Source of the DNA: Bacteroidota bacterium
GTDB lineage: Bacteria; Bacteroidota; Bacteroidia; Bacteroidales; UBA10428
Reading direction: 5' to 3'
Assembly: GCA_017860375.1 (NCBI GenBank)
Contig: JAGDMB010000026.1
Coordinates: forward strand, 1 to 13,850
DNA length: 13,850 nucleotides
The notes beneath the pieces were generated by a model. The model did no database searches. It saw nothing but the letters and a program-made list of their open reading frames with translations, and was not told where the DNA came from. Positions within the stretch are counted from its first letter, which is position 1; the number at the start of each line of letters is the position of its first letter. The translations under genes were made by a program, and so were the position numbers. This document shows positions 1-8,011 of this stretch, in pieces.

Positions 1-278
1 CAAAAATCACCCTGAATAAGGATCTCCCCCTCTTTTGCCGTCCCTCCAGACCCGCAGATCGTTTTAAGGTCACTGCCCAGTTTCTGAAGGTCATCCTCTT
101 TGCCGGAAAAGCCTGTGATCAGGGTAACCTTTTTCCCTTTGCGATTCCGGGAATCAAGCATTACCCTAAGATCCTGCTTCCCAGGAGCCAGGGTTTCCGG
201 TTCCTTTTCCACATCGTATTCATAATGAAAATCAGGATCCGTTGAATACACTACTCCCGTTTTGTTTTTTTGTTTCAT
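1..278 (-). CDS. SUI1/eIF1-like translation factor (YciH family), 3' part cut by window edge
   Basis: Translating the minus strand from the ATG at 276-278 gives about 92 residues that run off the window at position 1. After a variable, charged N-terminal half of about 40 residues comes the recognisable SUI1 core: RKGKKVTLITGFSG, then KLGSDLKTICGSGG and KEGEILIQGDF. These correspond to the basic beta strand, the helix and the Gly-rich loop of eIF1/SUI1 folds. The family comprises eukaryotic eIF1 and bacterial YciH. Bacterial members bind the small ribosomal subunit and are thought to influence initiation fidelity or stress-time initiation; the exact role here is inferred. The normal length is about 110 residues, so only about 15-20 C-terminal residues are missing. 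It is divergent from the DUF2723 gene across an AT-rich 140-base gap in which I found no exact TAnnTTTG box. Confidence 0.85.
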   Translation of the reverse strand, partial: MKQKNKTGVVYSTDPDFHYEYDVEKEPETLAPGKQDLRVMLDSRNRKGKKVTLITGFSGKEDDLQKLGSDLKTICGSGGTAKEGEILIQGDF

Positions 279-418
279 GGCAGGGCGGTATTAACAATTT
301 TTAATTTTATTTAATACAATTTGAATGATTAAACTTAAAACAAATTCAAATTAGATGAGAATTTTTTTAAAATTTGCAGGAATTAGTTCCGAACGAAACA
401 AGAAAATCTCCTAATCCC

Positions 419-3400
419 ATGAAAAGCTTTAAGTTTTACAATAACCTCCTTGGATGGATCACGTTTTTTGTTGCCGTTTCCGTGTATTTTCTTACCCTTG
501 AGCCAACCGTAAGTCTTTGGGATTGCGGAGAATTTATTGCCAGCTCCTATAAATTTGAGGTCGGCCATCCTCCGGGAGCTCCCTTTTTTATGCTGACAGC
601 CCGCCTGGCTTCTCTGTTTGTCGGAAATAATCCTGAAAAAGTGGCCATGATGGTTAACGGAATGTCGGGAGTCGCCAGTGCCTTTACCATTCTGTTTCTT
701 TTCTGGACCATTACCCACCTTGCATTAAAGCTTATTCATCTTAGAAAGGCCGATTCCGGCAGCCCGGTTCACGCAAATACAGACCAGATAGCCTCCACCC
801 TCTCCCCTGCCGAATTTATTATCATACTTGGAAGCGGCCTGGTTGGTGCCCTGGCTTATACCTTTACCGACACCTTCTGGTTTTCAGCAGTGGAAGGTGA
901 GGTATATGCCAGTTCATCTTTTTTCACAGCCGTGGTTTTCTGGGCCATCCTGAAATGGGAAAATGAAGCCGATGAAAAGTATGCCAACCGATGGCTGATC
1001 CTCATCGCATATCTGATGGGCTTGTCAATCGGCGTTCACTTATTGAACCTTCTTGCAATACCTGCAATTGTTCTGGTCTATTATTTCAGAAAATACAGGG
1101 TCACTCCCCGTGGCATTGCATATGCATTGATCATCGCTGCCATAATTCTTGCTTCGGTTATGTACATTATTATTCCCGGTGTGATCTGGCTGGCCAGCAG
1201 ATTTGAACTCCTGTTTGTAAACGGATTCGGACTTCCCTACAATTCCGGTGTGCTATTCTACGTATTGCTATTGCTGGCAGGCCTCGTTTACGGTATCTGG
1301 GTCAGCCTGAAGCGAAACAAAGTCGTGCTCAATGCAATCCTGACCTGTTTCACCGTAATCCTTATCGGCTATTCCTCCTTCATGATGATTGTAATCCGTT
1401 CCGTGGCTGAACCTCCTATGGATGAAAATGATCCTGAAACGGTCTTTTCCCTGCTTTACTACCTGAACCGCGAACAATACGGCGACCGGCCTTTGATAAA
1501 GGGGCAGTATTTCAACGCACGACCCGTGGATCTGAAACAAGGAAAAGCTACCTATACCAAAATGGATGGGGAATACAAAATTACCAACCGTAAAATATCG
1601 TACCGGTTTGATGAAAAATATACCACCCTCTTCCCGCGGATGTGGAGCTCCGATAATGATCATATCAATGGATATATTGAGTGGGCTGGTTTAAGTGAAT
1701 CCCGACTTTATGAGCCCTCCCGGGATGCGCAGGGCAATATTCAGCGAAACAGTGAAGGAAAAGTTGTCTATAACCGGAATACCCCAAAAAATCCGCCCAG
1801 TTTCATGAGCAACCTTCGGTTCTTTTTCTCCTACCAGGTCGGGCATATGTATTTGCGTTATTTCCTGTGGAATTTTGCCGGACGGCAGAACGATATTCAG
1901 GGATTCGGAGGGCCTCTCAACGGAAACTGGATAAGCGGTATTGGTCCCGTCGATGATTTGTTGATTGGTTCCCAGGAAAAGCTTCCGGATGAAATGAAAA
2001 ACGCACCTTCGAGAAATACCTATTTCCTTTTGCCCCTGATCCTGGGTCTTTTTGGCCTTTTGTTTCATCTCCAGCGCGACGTAAAGAATTTCTGGGTCGT
2101 CATGCTTCTTTTCATCCTGACCGGAATTGCCATCGTGGTTTACCTGAACCAGAAGCCTTTCGAACCAAGGGAAAGAGACTATTCCTATGCCGGGTCATTT
2201 TATGCTTTTTCAATATGGATCGGACTTGGTGTGTTGGGAATATTCGATAGTCTCGGAAAGCGGTTAAAAAAATCCTGGGCAGCGATTGCAATCAGTGTGG
2301 TATGCCTGGCACTTGTCCCCGGTATCCTTGCCGCCGAGAACTGGGATGATCATAACCGCTCAGGACGTTATACCGCAAGAGATATAGCGTACAATTATCT
2401 GAATTCCTGCGAAAAAAATGCGATCCTCTTTACCAACGGCGACAATGATACCTTCCCGCTCTGGTATGCCCAGGAGGTTGAAGGTATCCGCACGGATGTC
2501 CGTGTGGTCAATCTGATGCTGCTGAATATGGACTGGTATATTGATCAGATGAAGCGGAAGGCTTATGAATCGGATGCCCTGCCCATTTCCGTCCCCACTG
2601 CCAAATACCTGATGGGGACCAATGATGTGGTCTATATTCAGGAAAGAACCAATCAGACAGCGGATCTGAAAGATATTATGGAATTCATTCTGAGCGACAA
2701 GCCGCAGACAAAGGTGGAAACCCAGAGCGGAGAAAAGTTCAGTTTTATTCCCACCCGTAAATTCAGGTTGCCTGTGGATACGGCTCTCGTCCTCAAGAAC
2801 GGAACCGTAAAGGAAAAAGATGCCCGGAAGATCGTGCCCTTTATTGAATGGAATTTCAGAAGGAACCACCTTAGCAAAAGTGATTTTATTGTGCTGGATA
2901 TCCTTGCCAACAACAACTGGGAAAGACCCGTATATTATGTTTCAAGCGGTCACGACGGGACCCTCGGGCTGGATGATTATTTTCAGCTGGAAGGATTTGC
3001 ATACCGTCTGGTCCCGATCCGGACACCGGTCAGTAACCAGCTGGATGTTGGCAGAATTGATGCCGATATTCTCTATGACAGGTTTATGAATACTTACCGC
3101 TGGGGAAATATGAACGATTCAACCGTATACCTGGATGATTTCCATGTACGGACCATGTCGATTGTCAGGCTCCGGAACCGGTTTGTAAGGCTTGCCGATG
3201 AATTGATCCGGCAGGGCGACTTCGAAAGGGCTAAAAGGGTGCTGGACAAATGCTATGACCTGACCCCACCCGACAAAATCCCGTATGACTATTTCAGTAT
3301 TGCCCTGGCCAGTTCGTATTACAGACTCAATTCCATTGAGAAAGCCAATGCTATCTTAAACGACTATGGGAAGGTATGTGATGCAAACCTGACTTATTAT

Positions 3401-3586
3401 CTGGATCAGAAGGACAATTTCATCCAAAGTGCCCAGAATGATATTCAATATTCGTTGTCGATGTTAAACCGGATGACTGAAATCAGCAGGATCAATAATC
3501 AGAACGAGCTGAATCAGAGGCTGGATTCCTTGTTCAATGCCCATTACCAGGTCTATCTCGACAAAACATCCAAGACCCAACCATAA
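419..3586 (+). CDS. DUF2723 family multi-pass membrane protein, possible GT-C protein O-glycosyltransferase
   Basis: A 1055-residue protein from the ATG at 419. The frame is open back to a TTG at 374, but the ATG gives the usual short cytoplasmic start (MKSFKFYNN) directly before the first membrane helix, so I prefer it. The hallmark is near the N-terminus: SLWDCGEFIASSYKFEVGHP at about residues 32-51, just after helix 1, with acidic residues D35 and E38 placed like catalytic residues in the first outer loop of GT-C glycosyltransferases. About eight hydrophobic segments follow up to about residue 330, then a soluble loop of about 180 residues, four more helices to about residue 640, and a soluble C-terminal domain of about 400 residues. 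That domain contains NGDNDTFPLWYAQ and a TPR-like helical stretch near 925-985. Known: human TMEM260, which carries this domain, is a protein O-mannosyltransferase. Inferred: a similar envelope glycosylation role here. Family assignment is firm; activity and substrate are not. Confidence 0.88.
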   Translation: MKSFKFYNNLLGWITFFVAVSVYFLTLEPTVSLWDCGEFIASSYKFEVGHPPGAPFFMLTARLASLFVGNNPEKVAMMVNGMSGVASAFTILFLFWTITHLALKLIHLRKADSGSPVHANTDQIASTLSPAEFIIILGSGLVGALAYTFTDTFWFSAVEGEVYASSSFFTAVVFWAILKWENEADEKYANRWLILIAYLMGLSIGVHLLNLLAIPAIVLVYYFRKYRVTPRGIAYALIIAAIILASVMYIIIPGVIWLASRFELLFVNGFGLPYNSGVLFYVLLLLAGLVYGIWVSLKRNKVVLNAILTCFTVILIGYSSFMMIVIRSVAEPPMDENDPETVFSLLYYLNREQYGDRPLIKGQYFNARPVDLKQGKATYTKMDGEYKITNRKISYRFDEKYTTLFPRMWSSDNDHINGYIEWAGLSESRLYEPSRDAQGNIQRNSEGKVVYNRNTPKNPPSFMSNLRFFFSYQVGHMYLRYFLWNFAGRQNDIQGFGGPLNGNWISGIGPVDDLLIGSQEKLPDEMKNAPSRNTYFLLPLILGLFGLLFHLQRDVKNFWVVMLLFILTGIAIVVYLNQKPFEPRERDYSYAGSFYAFSIWIGLGVLGIFDSLGKRLKKSWAAIAISVVCLALVPGILAAENWDDHNRSGRYTARDIAYNYLNSCEKNAILFTNGDNDTFPLWYAQEVEGIRTDVRVVNLMLLNMDWYIDQMKRKAYESDALPISVPTAKYLMGTNDVVYIQERTNQTADLKDIMEFILSDKPQTKVETQSGEKFSFIPTRKFRLPVDTALVLKNGTVKEKDARKIVPFIEWNFRRNHLSKSDFIVLDILANNNWERPVYYVSSGHDGTLGLDDYFQLEGFAYRLVPIRTPVSNQLDVGRIDADILYDRFMNTYRWGNMNDSTVYLDDFHVRTMSIVRLRNRFVRLADELIRQGDFERAKRVLDKCYDLTPPDKIPYDYFSIALASSYYRLNSIEKANAILNDYGKVCDANLTYYLDQKDNFIQSAQNDIQYSLSMLNRMTEISRINNQNELNQRLDSLFNAHYQVYLDKTSKTQP

Positions 3587-3599
3587 TGCTTAGCCCGGA

Positions 3600-4574
3600 T
3601 CATTTCTCCCGGTCCTGCATGGTTTTGAGAAAATGCAGCAAAGGTTGTTTCCGGGCGGCATCACACCGGACCTCAATCAATGACCGGCGGGCATGGTCAT
3701 AATAGGAGGTAATCTCACCTTCGGTGATTTCCCGTATTTTCAATTTATTGAAAATAGCGGTGATGGCCCTGATTTTTTCACCGCGGTCAAAATCTTTTCG
3801 GTCCATCCATTGTTTCAATTCCTGAAACGTCTCACCCCGGGCAAGTTTTAAAGCAGTCAGCAGCAAAAAGGTCTTTTTATTGGCAACAATATCATTTCCG
3901 GTTTGCTTGCCAAATTGTTCAGGTGCTCCGTACACATCAAGAAGATCATCCTGCAATTGAAAACCAATGCCGAAATTCCTTCCGAATGCATACAGGTGGT
4001 CAGCATCTTCTCCGGGAGCACCTGCAATCAGCGCTCCGATTTTCAGAGAAGCAGCCAGCAAAACCGCGGTTTTCAGCTCGATCATCCGCAGATACTCCCT
4101 GATTTCAATTGCAGGAATGGCTTCAAAATCCATATCATATTGCTGTCCTTCGCAAACTTCCAATGCGGTTGTGTTAAAAATCCGGACAACATCGGTCATC
4201 CTTTCTGCAGGGCACTGGGTCAGGAATTCATAGGCTTTGATCATCATGGCATCTCCTGAAAGTATGCCGATATTCTCATTCCATTTTTTGTGAACCGTGG
4301 GTTTATTTCTGCGCAAGTCGGAACGATCCATGATGTCGTCATGCATCAGCGTGAAATTATGGAACATCTCAATGGCAACAGCCGGATTTATTGCATCTTC
4401 AATGCGGTCTGCAAAAACATTGCATCCCATCAAAACCAGCGAAGGGCGGATTCGTTTGCCTCCCAGTTCAATCATATAGCGGACCGGATCATAAAGGTTT
4501 TCCGGCTTATCAGGCAAATTTAGGGATGCAAGCTTTTTATCCAGGATATCCTGACACTCCTCAATCGTAACCAT
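3600..4574 (-). CDS. Short-chain polyprenyl diphosphate synthase (geranylgeranyl- or farnesyl-diphosphate synthase)
   Basis: A 324-residue trans-prenyltransferase that condenses isopentenyl diphosphate with allylic diphosphates in the cytoplasm, feeding quinone, carotenoid or other isoprenoid pathways. All family motifs are visible: GGKRIRP (38-44), the first Asp-rich motif DDIMD (79-83) followed by RR, EGQQYDMDF (142-150), and the second Asp-rich motif DDLLD (209-213) in GFQLQDDLLDVYG, then a Lys-rich segment near 233-234. The chain-length region upstream of the first motif reads FHNFTLMHDD, with Phe74 at position -5. In archaeal-type (type I) GGPP synthases an aromatic residue at -5 stops elongation at C20, so GGPP is my best guess at the product; this is inference. 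The gene converges on the DUF2723 gene with 13 bases between stop codons and no clear terminator. It is divergent from the thioredoxin-like gene. Confidence 0.9.
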   Translation of the reverse strand: MVTIEECQDILDKKLASLNLPDKPENLYDPVRYMIELGGKRIRPSLVLMGCNVFADRIEDAINPAVAIEMFHNFTLMHDDIMDRSDLRRNKPTVHKKWNENIGILSGDAMMIKAYEFLTQCPAERMTDVVRIFNTTALEVCEGQQYDMDFEAIPAIEIREYLRMIELKTAVLLAASLKIGALIAGAPGEDADHLYAFGRNFGIGFQLQDDLLDVYGAPEQFGKQTGNDIVANKKTFLLLTALKLARGETFQELKQWMDRKDFDRGEKIRAITAIFNKLKIREITEGEITSYYDHARRSLIEVRCDAARKQPLLHFLKTMQDREK

Positions 4575-4692
4575 AATGCATTATGAAAATTCCTAAAAAC
4601 AGCAAGGCAAGATACAAAATTGTGCCGATTATTTTCTTATTGCAAACGGCAATATAACACAGAATGGTTTTTTCTATTTTAATATTTATGCC

Positions 4693-4700
4693 TATTTTTG
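4693..4700 (+). promoter_or_regulatory. Bacteroidota-type -7 box (TAnnTTTG) upstream of the thioredoxin-like gene
   Basis: The octamer TATTTTTG matches the Bacteroidota sigma-ABfr -7 consensus TAnnTTTG exactly. It ends 28 bases before the ATG at 4729, implying a short leader of about 20 bases. The expected -33 TTG, 19-21 bases upstream, is not clear; only a T-rich run is present near 4667-4673. It would drive the thioredoxin-like, carA and B3/B4 cluster. Confidence 0.5.
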
Positions 4701-4728
4701 GTCGCTTTAAAACACATGGCCAGTACCT

Positions 4729-6207
4729 ATGAACCAAAGAATCCGCTGCATTGCATATGCGTTCTTCCTTGTGAATTTGTGCGCAGGAATTCCCGCCTTT
4801 TCTCAGGGTTATGAAATCAAAGCCACAATAAAAGGCATAAAGGATACAACGATTATTCTCGGACATTATCTCAATAAATCAATGTATCCTGATGATACGG
4901 CACGAATTGACAAAAAGGGAACCGGTGTTTTTAAGGGAGATCGCCCCTTGCCGGGAGGGATGTACCTGATTTATCTTCCCAGCACACGGTATTTTGAAAT
5001 GATCCTTGGGGAAGATCAGGAATTCAGCCTTGAAACAGATACCGTTGATTTTATCAAATCATTATCTTACAAAGGATCGGAAGAAAACCAGGTTTTCCTG
5101 GCCTTTCAGCGTTTTATGATCGACCTCCGAAAAGAGGCCGACAGCGTGCAGGCCCTGATCAAAAGCACGACCGATGCAAATCAAAAGGAAAATCTTTATA
5201 AACAGGCGGAAAAAATAAACGATACCCGCATTGCCTATATCGAAAAGGTAGCATCGGATTATCCCGATTTTTTTGTCGCCCGCTTCCTCAAAGCCACATT
5301 GGATATTGTTGTTCCCGACCCGCCGCGGGATGCAAACGGCAACATCATTGATTCTACCTGGCAGTATTACTATTACAGAAATCATTATTTCGATAATTTT
5401 GATATTGGCGACCCGCGGTTGCTCCGGACTCCCCTTTATGAAGACAAAGTGATGCAGTATATTACAAAAGTGGTTCCGCAGATACCCGATTCCCTGATTG
5501 TCGAATCCGACAAACTGATAGAAAAAACACGTTCTGATTCAAATCTGTTCCGGTACATGCTGATTACCCTGTTCAATTATTTTGGAAAAAGCAATTATAT
5601 GGGCATGGATGCCGTTCAGATCCATATCGCGGATAAATATTATATCACGGATTCGTGGTGGAGCGACCCAAAATTTATTGCTGACCTGAAAGAAAGGGTC
5701 GAAAAAACAAAGCCTTTGCTGATCGGAAAAATTGCTCCCGATATTGAGCTTGTGCAGGTACCGGCGGAACATTTTATCAAGGCACAGAATGATACTGCAT
5801 TGAAGAAATTCCCGCATGTCGGAACCCATTTCAGGTTATCGCAGGTCGAAGCTGAATTCCTTGTGCTGGTATTCTGGGAGGCAGATTGCGGTCACTGCAA
5901 AACCGCCATTCCGAAACTTTATGAAATCTATGAAAACAGCCTGAAATCAAAAGGAGTCAAGGTTTTGGCCGTCAGCACCCTGTTTGGGGAAGACGGCAAA
6001 GTCAAATGGACTGATTTTATCAATTCCCATCATCTGTATTCATGGATAAATGCCTGGAATCCGTATTCGTATGACTTTAAGGTGCAATACGATGTATTGA
6101 CAACACCTCAGCTGTTTATTCTGGATAAAAACAAAAAAATAATTGCCAAGAAAATTGGCGTTGAACAAATTGAAGAACTCATTGATGTATTCCGAAGAAC
6201 GAATTGA
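4729..6207 (+). CDS. Secreted thioredoxin-like protein with DUF4369/DUF5106-like N-terminal regions
   Basis: A 492-residue exported protein. A type I signal peptide is visible: charged MNQRIR, a hydrophobic core, and likely cleavage near AFS-QG around residue 26. I see no proper lipobox. Residues 27 to about 120 form beta-rich repeats resembling DUF4369 (IKATIKGIKDTTIILGHY), and about 130-310 is a helical region like DUF5106. From about 320 there is an AhpC/TSA-thioredoxin fold with FWEADCGHCKTAIPKL (C387, C390 redox pair) and the cis-proline in TTPQLF (P460). Known: such Bacteroidota proteins act as periplasmic or outer-envelope thiol-disulfide reductases, related to ResA/TlpA. The substrate here is unknown. 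The mature part contains seven D-[S/T]-[AILVMT] motifs, the Bacteroidota O-glycosylation sequon. It is followed 15 bases later by carA, with which it is probably co-transcribed without an obvious functional link. Confidence 0.88.
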   Translation: MNQRIRCIAYAFFLVNLCAGIPAFSQGYEIKATIKGIKDTTIILGHYLNKSMYPDDTARIDKKGTGVFKGDRPLPGGMYLIYLPSTRYFEMILGEDQEFSLETDTVDFIKSLSYKGSEENQVFLAFQRFMIDLRKEADSVQALIKSTTDANQKENLYKQAEKINDTRIAYIEKVASDYPDFFVARFLKATLDIVVPDPPRDANGNIIDSTWQYYYYRNHYFDNFDIGDPRLLRTPLYEDKVMQYITKVVPQIPDSLIVESDKLIEKTRSDSNLFRYMLITLFNYFGKSNYMGMDAVQIHIADKYYITDSWWSDPKFIADLKERVEKTKPLLIGKIAPDIELVQVPAEHFIKAQNDTALKKFPHVGTHFRLSQVEAEFLVLVFWEADCGHCKTAIPKLYEIYENSLKSKGVKVLAVSTLFGEDGKVKWTDFINSHHLYSWINAWNPYSYDFKVQYDVLTTPQLFILDKNKKIIAKKIGVEQIEELIDVFRRTN

Positions 6208-6222
6208 AATCCGGATTTCTGC

Positions 6223-7308
6223 ATGGAAAAACCAACGGGCATAACGCTTATCCTGGAGGACGGTACCACTTTTAACGGGTATGCATTCGGCTATGCACGG
6301 TCGGTTTCCGGGGAGGTGGTATTCAATACTGCCATGACGGGATACCCGGAAAGCCTTACCGATCCTTCCTATAAAGGTCAGATTCTGGTTCTCACCTATC
6401 CGATTATCGGCAATTACGGAGTTCCCGATTACGTGCGTGAAGACGAGATGCTGAAGTATTTTGAGTCGTATGCGCTGCATATTACGGGACTTGTAATTTC
6501 CGATTATACCGAGGATTACAGTCACTGGAATTCAAAGAAAAGCCTGGGTGACTGGTTAAAAGAATTCAAAATACCCGGAATATTCGGCATTGACACCCGC
6601 GCACTGACGAAAATTCTTAGGGAGCGCGGCACCATGCTGGGCAAAATTATTTATGGCGATGAAACGATTGAATTTTATGATCCCAATAAAGATAACCTGG
6701 TTCAAAAGGTAAGCACGGTTGAGAAAAAAGTGTATGGCAAGGGGAAACACAGAATTCTTCTGGTGGATTGCGGGGTAAAATACAATATTATCCGGAATCT
6801 GTTAAAGCGGAACACTACGGTGACCGTGGTGCCCTGGAATTATGATTTTACAACGGAAGAGTACGACGGTTTATTCATTTCCAACGGACCGGGTGATCCG
6901 AAGGAATGCACGGATACCATACGGCATCTGCGGAAGGCCATAGCAGGAGACATTCCAATTTATGGAATTTGTTTGGGTAATCAGCTGCTGGCGCTTGCGG
7001 CCGGGGCGGATACGTATAAACTCAAATACGGGCACCGAAGCCATAACCAGCCGGTGCTGCTGAAAGACACCAATAAAGCGTATATCACTTCCCAAAACCA
7101 CGGTTTTGCCATAAACAATGATACCTTGCCTGGGGACTGGGAACCGCTTTTTACAAATCTAAACGACAATACCAATGAGGGAATGCGCCATATCTCAAAA
7201 CCCTTTTTCTCGACCCAGTTCCATCCTGAAGCCTCAAGCGGCCCTACCGACACGGAATTCCTGTTTGACCGGTTTATTGAGATGATCGAAAATCATACGA
7301 AATCCTAA
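6223..7308 (+). CDS. carA: Carbamoyl-phosphate synthase small subunit (glutamine amidotransferase)
   Basis: A 361-residue CarA, which hydrolyses glutamine and channels ammonia to the large subunit CarB to make carbamoyl phosphate for pyrimidines and arginine. The N-terminal CarA-specific domain spans about 1-150 (LEDGTTFNGYAFGY, FNTAMTGYPESLTDPSYKGQ, IFGIDTRALTKILR). The class I amidotransferase domain starts near 175 (RILLVDCGVKYNIIRNL) and has FISNGPGDP. The nucleophile is in YGICLGNQ (C250), followed by SQNHGFAI, and the His/Glu pair is in QFHPEASSGP (H334, E336). The residue after CLG is Asn253, where Escherichia coli CarA has His; catalytic residues are intact. Length is close to normal (E. 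coli 382). carB is not adjacent: the next gene, 21 bases downstream, encodes a B3/B4 protein. No strong Shine-Dalgarno sequence is seen, as is usual in this phylum. Confidence 0.97.
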   Translation: MEKPTGITLILEDGTTFNGYAFGYARSVSGEVVFNTAMTGYPESLTDPSYKGQILVLTYPIIGNYGVPDYVREDEMLKYFESYALHITGLVISDYTEDYSHWNSKKSLGDWLKEFKIPGIFGIDTRALTKILRERGTMLGKIIYGDETIEFYDPNKDNLVQKVSTVEKKVYGKGKHRILLVDCGVKYNIIRNLLKRNTTVTVVPWNYDFTTEEYDGLFISNGPGDPKECTDTIRHLRKAIAGDIPIYGICLGNQLLALAAGADTYKLKYGHRSHNQPVLLKDTNKAYITSQNHGFAINNDTLPGDWEPLFTNLNDNTNEGMRHISKPFFSTQFHPEASSGPTDTEFLFDRFIEMIENHTKS

Positions 7309-7329
7309 GATATACCATATCCCCATCGG

Positions 7330-7992
7330 ATGCTGTCCATAACCATTGATCCGGCCATCAGGGAAAAATGCCCCCGGCTGACCCTTGATCTTCTTCAGTG
7401 CGCTGTTTCCGTCTCCGGCGAAAATGAGACTTTCTGGCAATATGTTGAAAAAACGCTCACGGAAGTCCGTGATAAATTCAGGGTGGATGAAATCAGTAAT
7501 ATTCCCGCCATACGGAAGGCAAGGGATGCGTATAAAGCACTTGGCAAGGATCCGTCGCGCTACCGGTTATCGGCAGAAGCTTTGTTGCGACGGGTATTGC
7601 AGGGCAAAGGTTTATACAAGGTGAACAATGTAATCGATATTCTCAATATCATTTCCATCCGTTCCGGAATTTCCATCGGGGGTTATGATGCAGATAAGAT
7701 AAGGGGAAATATAACGTTGTCAAAAGCAGGTGAAAATATTGCGTATAGTGCTATCGGGAGAGGATTGCTGAATATTGAAAATATGCCGGTTTTATTTGAT
7801 TCCGCCGGATCTTTTGGAAATCCGACCAGCGATTCAGAAAGGACTTGTGTGACAGAAGAAACCCGGAATTTTTTAATGGTATTTTTTAATTTTGAAGGAA
7901 CCGAAGCGGTCAGAACATGGATCGATGAATCGGAACGCCTGTTGATTCAATATGCCAAAGCAAAAGAATTCTTCAGAATTCAGGTGGATTAG
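7330..7992 (+). CDS. Free-standing B3/B4-domain protein (PheT-editing-domain-like, COG3382 type)
   Basis: A 220-residue protein that resembles only the B3/B4 domain of the phenylalanyl-tRNA synthetase beta chain. Seen: an N-terminal region of about 60 residues (SITIDPAIREKCPRLTLDLL), then the B3/B4 signature IPAIRKARDAYKALGKDPSRYR (about 58-79, given here in parts: IPAIRKARDAYK and GKDPSRYR), SAEALLRRVLQGKGLYKVNN, and a C-terminal NPTSDSERTCVTEETRNFL segment with a conserved Asp-Ser-rich loop. There are no catalytic synthetase modules. Known: in PheT this domain hydrolyses mischarged Tyr-tRNA(Phe). Stand-alone copies are widespread in bacteria, but their function is not established. A trans-editing or small-molecule-binding role is inference. 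It lies 21 bases after carA and probably shares its transcript; it converges on the siaC-like gene with 19 bases between them and no obvious terminator. Confidence 0.85.
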   Translation: MLSITIDPAIREKCPRLTLDLLQCAVSVSGENETFWQYVEKTLTEVRDKFRVDEISNIPAIRKARDAYKALGKDPSRYRLSAEALLRRVLQGKGLYKVNNVIDILNIISIRSGISIGGYDADKIRGNITLSKAGENIAYSAIGRGLLNIENMPVLFDSAGSFGNPTSDSERTCVTEETRNFLMVFFNFEGTEAVRTWIDESERLLIQYAKAKEFFRIQVD

Positions 7993-8011
7993 AAGGGCGC
8001 GATTCCATTCA

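Noticed and set aside
374..418. TTG-initiated N-terminal extension of the DUF2723 protein
   Set aside because: The 15 extra residues are polar and precede the normal MKSFKFYNN start. There is no supporting ribosome binding site, and an ATG is available at 419.
2360..2869. 169-residue open frame antisense to the DUF2723 gene
   Set aside because: It lies entirely inside a strongly conserved coding region on the other strand and has no domain character.
3595..3612. CCGG...CCGG inverted repeat between the DUF2723 and prenyl synthase stop codons, considered as a terminator
   Set aside because: The stem is only four bases, CCGG is self-complementary so it arises by chance, and no T run follows on either strand.
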